The position numbers were made by a program, and so were the translations under genes. DNA of 43,962 nucleotides from Spirochaetales bacterium (lineage in GTDB: Bacteria > Spirochaetota > Spirochaetia > Treponematales > Treponemataceae). The DNA is taken from assembly GCA_016929605.1 (NCBI GenBank), contig JAFGIM010000039.1, positions 1 to 43,962 on the forward strand, in the 5' to 3' direction. Positions 40,246-43,962 of this stretch are shown one piece after another. The notes under the pieces were generated by a model. It ran no database searches. It saw only the letters and a program-made list of their open reading frames with translations, and was not told where the DNA came from. Every line of letters starts with the position of its first letter. The stretch's first letter is position 1.

Positions 40246-41973
40246 TTACCTGGAATACGTTCGCTTAACCTTTCTCGTCGTAGTCATCTCTAGCGCTTCG
40301 CCAAGAATTGTTATCTTGCCGATTCGCTGATACGGTTGCAGTGTTTTATTTACCTTCTCTACTATCTCTTCGATTGCTTGATACACCGGATCAACCGATT
40401 CAGGAGTGCCCCGCATCACAGACAAGCGTTTATGAAGATCGTCGGAAGGATATACCAGAGCCTCAATGCCTTCGCTCTTGGTTGCCGTATCAATTAGGTA
40501 GCCACGCACGGTTATCTGTTCAATATCGTTATAGTAGAGCTGGAAGGCGTTTTCGATCTCTTCGGGATATACGTTTTTTCCGCCTTCGGTAACAATCATG
40601 TTCTTGGCCCGTCCGCAAAGATACAGATAATATTCATCATCAAGCCAGCCAAGGTCTCCGGTTCTAAACCAACCATCAGGGCTTAATACCTCGGCGGTTT
40701 CTGCGCTCATGTTGTAATAGCCTTTCATCACCATGGGACCGCGAATGGCAACCTCCCCAACCCCCTTTTCGTCAGGGTCAAGGATTTTCATCTCCATGTG
40801 CGGATGGAAGTAACTGCCAACGCTCTCTATCTTGAAATTCTCTATAGGGTTTAAGGCAACGATGGGGGATGTTTCGGTAAGTCCATAGCCTTGAATAAAG
40901 TCTATGCCCAGTTCGTTATAAACCTTGAACACACTTGCGGCCAAGGGCCCTCCACCGGAGATTGCGATACGAACGGTGGAAAGGCTCGCTTTTTCCAACA
41001 CCGAATGAAATATTTTTTTACCGGGATTTTTACCGGTTATTTTTTTTATCATATACGATACGGCCATAAGAAATTTCATGATGCCATACACCACAATGCC
41101 CTTATCACGAATACCTTTTAAAATGCCGGCAAGGAGTTTGTTAAACAAGAGGGGCACGCCAAGAAGCATTGTAATCTTTCCCTCGCGAAGCTCTTTAAGC
41201 ATCTTGGATACAGCCATACTCTTTCCGAACACAATCTCGGCGCCAACGGACAGAGCCTCTATAAAAACAGCAAGCATGGTATAGGAATGATGAATCGGCA
41301 AGAGTGCGTAAAATACATCGGTTGAGTAAATATCAAGATTCGATTGGGCGATATAGCAATCTGCTACAAGATTCCGATGAGTAAGCATTACCCCTTTTGG
41401 ATTTCCCGTTGTGCCCGAGGTAAACATAATAGCTGCAATATCTTCTTCGTGTGCCGCTTCGATCTGTATCTTTTTCTTCGCGGCAAGACCATATACATAG
41501 GTGTCGGGGAATGACGGACTTAATGAATACACCTTTCCAGAAACCTTTATCTTGCTGAATTTCTCGTATCGCTCTTCGTCTACAAAGAAGAACTTGGGTT
41601 TTGCAACCCGGAGCAAGTTTTCAATTTCACCGTCATGAAGCCCCCAATCAATGGGAACCACAGTGGCCCCGGCAAAAAGAGTGCCCAAATAGACTACTGC
41701 CCATTCAGGAGAGTTCTTTCCCGATACCGCCACATGATCGCCTCGGCCAATACCCTTTTCACTAAGCCACGCGGCAAGCTGCTCTACCTTTGCAAGGGTT
41801 TCGTTATACGTTAATGAAACACGGTTTGGTTCAAATACGGTTAAACAGGGGCGATCTCCATATCGCTCGGCCGAAATTCTGAACATCTCGGGCATCGTTG
41901 GCCATTGGCCAAAAAAAGCCTTTCCTCTCCAAGAATCAAGAAATGCCCATGGCTGCCTGGTTACACTCTTCAT
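40246..41973 (-). CDS. Long-chain acyl-CoA synthetase (AMP-binding enzyme)
   Basis: A 575-residue ANL-superfamily enzyme that activates a fatty acid with ATP and CoA. The P-loop motif is MFTSGTTGNPKGVMLTHRN; IQGYGLTETSP and GWFRTGDLGWLDDEYYLY follow, with CGRAKNMIVTEGGKNVYPEE near the end. The catalytic lysine is in the C-terminal TTTRKVKRTY. A hydrophobic stretch near the middle suits membrane contact. The ATG at 41973 has AGGGG 6 bases upstream. It stands alone, divergent from the NlpC/P60 gene. FadD or a spirochaete-specific acyl-ACP synthetase are both possible. Confidence 0.92.
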   Translation of the reverse strand: MKSVTRQPWAFLDSWRGKAFFGQWPTMPEMFRISAERYGDRPCLTVFEPNRVSLTYNETLAKVEQLAAWLSEKGIGRGDHVAVSGKNSPEWAVVYLGTLFAGATVVPIDWGLHDGEIENLLRVAKPKFFFVDEERYEKFSKIKVSGKVYSLSPSFPDTYVYGLAAKKKIQIEAAHEEDIAAIMFTSGTTGNPKGVMLTHRNLVADCYIAQSNLDIYSTDVFYALLPIHHSYTMLAVFIEALSVGAEIVFGKSMAVSKMLKELREGKITMLLGVPLLFNKLLAGILKGIRDKGIVVYGIMKFLMAVSYMIKKITGKNPGKKIFHSVLEKASLSTVRIAISGGGPLAASVFKVYNELGIDFIQGYGLTETSPIVALNPIENFKIESVGSYFHPHMEMKILDPDEKGVGEVAIRGPMVMKGYYNMSAETAEVLSPDGWFRTGDLGWLDDEYYLYLCGRAKNMIVTEGGKNVYPEEIENAFQLYYNDIEQITVRGYLIDTATKSEGIEALVYPSDDLHKRLSVMRGTPESVDPVYQAIEEIVEKVNKTLQPYQRIGKITILGEALEMTTTRKVKRTYSR

Positions 41974-42072
41974 ATCAACCCCTTGTTCTGGAAATAAAAT
42001 GAAAACAAAGATATCATTCAAATTATGACCCTGAATTCAAGGCAACGGTTGCAATACGCCGATACTTTTACT

Positions 42073-43122
42073 ATGAAACAACGATTATGCACCCTGATAG
42101 CCGGCTCACTCCTGCTTTTATTTCCCTTTGTACATGCACAGGCAGTCTTTCCCGATCAAGCAGAAAAGGGAGAACAACAACGCCAAGCCTTTATACAGGC
42201 GGCCCGATCATACCTTGGCGCCCCCTATGTTTCGGGGGGAACCACCAAGCGAGGCATGGATTGTTCAGGACTGGTCTGGCGAGCAGGACAGGACGGGCCA
42301 GGACTTGCCCTACCCCGCACCGTGGTCGCCCTTTCTGGCCAGGCAGAGCGAATCGCGGACGCAAACCGGCAACCAGGAGATCTTCTTTTTTTTAATACAA
42401 CAGGCAGACTTTCCCATGTTGCCATCTATCTTGGTGGGGGTTCATTTATTCATGCCGCTTCTGACGGGAACCGAACGGGTGTTATCGTTTCAAGTCTTTC
42501 TGAGGATTATTGGCGGCGCACCTACCGGTTTTCCGGCCGCATTATTAGTGAGGGGCTCTCATATAGCGACACCTACACCCCGGCCGACTCCGGCACTGGC
42601 GGAGATTCAGCCATTGACCGGGCCCGAAAGGACAGCACTGGCGGCACATCGAGCTTTGGAGGAGAGAGCTTCCCCTTTGAGGGCAGTTTTGGCTTTCGAT
42701 TTTCGGTAACCGGAGGCGTCGTATGGGGAATCATGCCGGGGGAAAGCCCATTTCGGGGAGGTAATCTCACCGGAGAAGCCTCCTGGATGCGAGGGGTTGA
42801 CGTGTATCCGGGGATTGGCTTTGGCTTCTGTACCGACACCCAAACCGGTTCTATCAGCGTCCCCCTCTTTCTCTCCCTTACCATGAAGCAGGGATTTCGC
42901 GTCTTTATCGGCACCCAGTTTCACCTGATGGCAGATGATGAGCTGGATGCAAGCCCCCAATTCCCGGGAATTCTTGGTATTTCCTGGAATTCTAGGCCCG
43001 CTGAGGTACTCGGTCAAAAATTCCGGTTTTATCAAAGCGCCGAATACTCCCACTTCCCCAATGAAACCTTTTCCCGTGGTTTTAGGTTTGTAAGCGGACT
43101 CACGTTTGTATTTGACCGCTAA
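42073..43122 (+). CDS. NlpC/P60 peptidase with beta-barrel-like C-terminal domain
   Basis: A 349-residue exported protein. The signal peptide MKQRLCTLIAG...FPFVHAQA starts at 42073; an in-frame ATG at 42025 behind TATCAT would add 16 residues and may be the true leaderless start. The NlpC/P60 domain (about 35-155) has catalytic Cys64 (MDCSGLV) and His115 (LSHVAIYLGGG), with His127 as the third residue, so it should cut peptidoglycan stem peptides. After a Gly/Ser-rich linker comes a ~140-residue region of alternating aromatic and polar strands (GSFGFRFSVTGGVVWGI, GFRFVSGLTFVFDR) that reads like an outer-membrane barrel or lipocalin-like sheet. No lipobox is seen. Confidence 0.85.
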   Translation: MKQRLCTLIAGSLLLLFPFVHAQAVFPDQAEKGEQQRQAFIQAARSYLGAPYVSGGTTKRGMDCSGLVWRAGQDGPGLALPRTVVALSGQAERIADANRQPGDLLFFNTTGRLSHVAIYLGGGSFIHAASDGNRTGVIVSSLSEDYWRRTYRFSGRIISEGLSYSDTYTPADSGTGGDSAIDRARKDSTGGTSSFGGESFPFEGSFGFRFSVTGGVVWGIMPGESPFRGGNLTGEASWMRGVDVYPGIGFGFCTDTQTGSISVPLFLSLTMKQGFRVFIGTQFHLMADDELDASPQFPGILGISWNSRPAEVLGQKFRFYQSAEYSHFPNETFSRGFRFVSGLTFVFDR

Positions 43123-43134
43123 AGAAGGGGTAGA

Positions 43135-43839
43135 ATGATAGATTTTCGATTAGTTCATCCATTTGAATGTCTGAGTGTACTGCTCGCAGGATTGTTGGTA
43201 ACTTCCTGCGCTCCTCGCCTGGCAATAGATATCCAAAACGACGGGGCCCTAGATCTAACCGTATCGGGAGAATTGTCCGAGCGAGCCAACCAAGCCTTCC
43301 AAAACGCAGCTGGAGGAGCGGCCCCCCTTGAAACGCTTGATACCAAGGAATGTACCCGTCGATTGGAAGCCGCCGGGTTTACCTCGGTATCAACAATCAG
43401 CACTTCTGCAAGATCCCTTCGTTTTACTGCCCGCCACCTGAGCCCAAACACCCTGTTTGGTCAGATATACACAGTATCTCTGGACCAAAAGAAGGCGGAA
43501 ATGAAGCTCGATCGACAATCTCTTTCACAGATCATTGCCCTGATGGGCAGTGAAACTATGGATTACCTTGATTTACTGATGGCGCCGGCCCTTACCGGAG
43601 AAATTCTTACCCAAGAGGAATATACCGATCAACTCGCTTCTTTTTGGGGAAACAATCTGGCTATGGAAATGAGCACTTCCAATCTGATCCTTACCCTTGC
43701 CTGCCCTGAGCCAGTACAATCTACCCGCATTGAACCGTCCGGAACTGTCGAAACAACCGGAAAAACAGCCCGTTTTTCCATCCCCCTGTCAGCAATCCTT
43801 ATAATGGACCAGCCGCTACGCCTTTCAGTACAGTGGTAG
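43135..43839 (+). CDS. Putative lipoprotein, 234 aa
   Basis: The signal ends LAGLLVTSC, a good lipobox, but begins with a 13-residue charged/polar n-region. The mature part has alternating strands and helices (TVSGELSERANQAFQNAAGG, SLSQIIALMGSETMDYLDLL) with no domain I recognise. AAGGGG lies 5 bases before the ATG, only 12 bases after the NlpC/P60 stop, so the two are co-transcribed. The signal-peptide codons contain the 24-base sequence also found after metA. Exported; function unknown. Confidence 0.85.
   Translation: MIDFRLVHPFECLSVLLAGLLVTSCAPRLAIDIQNDGALDLTVSGELSERANQAFQNAAGGAAPLETLDTKECTRRLEAAGFTSVSTISTSARSLRFTARHLSPNTLFGQIYTVSLDQKKAEMKLDRQSLSQIIALMGSETMDYLDLLMAPALTGEILTQEEYTDQLASFWGNNLAMEMSTSNLILTLACPEPVQSTRIEPSGTVETTGKTARFSIPLSAILIMDQPLRLSVQW
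43178..43201 (+). repeat. Second copy of the 24-base metA-terminator repeat
   Basis: Identical to 20041-20064 over 24 bases and inside the signal-peptide codons of the last lipoprotein. It can pair GCAGGA (43186-43191) with TCCTGC (43204-43209) just as the first copy does. Confidence 0.6.
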
Positions 43840-43962
43840 ATACAGAAACCGATTGATACTTTCCCTCTTTATTAGTACAATACTCGAAGTATTTATCGAT
43901 AAAGATTTATCGAAACAAGTCGGTATACAGTCGCCTTGTTTGGATCTTTATTGACACATTTA
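43840..43962. other. Intergenic end of window with palindrome and partial promoter
   Basis: No gene is seen. TTTATCGATAAA (43892-43903) is a perfect 12-base palindrome, followed by a direct copy of TTTATCGA (43906-43913). TTGACA at 43951-43956 may be the -35 box of a gene starting beyond the window. Confidence 0.4.

Noticed and set aside
1-43962. tRNA, rRNA or other structured RNA genes
   Set aside because: I saw no cloverleaf, CCA end or rRNA-like sequence; only terminator hairpins were found.

Overview
The window looks like chromosomal DNA of a free-living or host-associated spirochaete close to Treponema. The base composition is near 50 % G+C by eye. The inference rests on the large set of paralogous lipoproteins, the one-membrane-span chemotaxis receptor with a sugar-binding-protein module, the LysM/DnaK-like membrane protein and the TPR protein of treponemal style. 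No rRNA or tRNA gene, IS element, prophage or CRISPR array was seen. Nearly everything is protein-coding and no gene-free stretch exceeds 300 bases.

Layout. 1-2186 (minus): a truncated TPR-like lipoprotein and a DnaK-substrate-domain/TM/LysM protein, divergent from a TPR/Mrr-like protein (2296-3660). 3680-6765 (minus): rsmG and tex. 6874-7347: a rhodanese lipoprotein. 7355-19007: five tandem minus-strand lipoproteins (LP1-LP5) of one family, with a small bPH-like membrane protein coupled to LP1 and a plus-strand hipB-hipS-hipT (HipBST-type) toxin-antitoxin operon between LP1 and LP2. 19122-20039: metA (acetyl-CoA type by its residue 111). 20083-23495: a membrane protein, an RluA-type pseudouridine synthase, an Rsm22-like methyltransferase and a MerR regulator. 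23516-26672: der and ptsI, with stop/start overlaps. 26737-29097: a GerMN-domain protein convergent with two metallophosphoesterases (YmdB family and MJ0936 type). 29201-31942: a complete iron/B12-type ABC transporter. 32003-35171: gamma carbonic anhydrase-like protein, DRTGG-like protein, methyltransferase and mnmA. 35152-37335: a chemotaxis receptor whose two sugar-binding lobes are in swapped order. 37382-40240: HAD phosphatase, then a CBS-ATPase / DRTGG-like / PHP cassette of the kind often found with electron-bifurcating hydrogenases. 40246-43839: acyl-CoA synthetase, NlpC/P60 protein with a barrel-like tail, and a lipoprotein.

The most unusual signals are: (1) many start codons preceded by no Shine-Dalgarno but lying 6-9 bases behind a good -10 hexamer, often with a -35 at 17 bases, which predicts many leaderless mRNAs; (2) a HipBST operon with three evenly spaced operators, one inside its promoter spacer; (3) the domain architectures DnaK-SBD/TM/LysM and permuted-PBP/MCP; (4) the lipoprotein array; (5) a 24-base exact repeat shared by the metA terminator and a lipoprotein signal-peptide region 23 kb away. 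All functional statements come from reading sequence and recalling family motifs; no database search was run.
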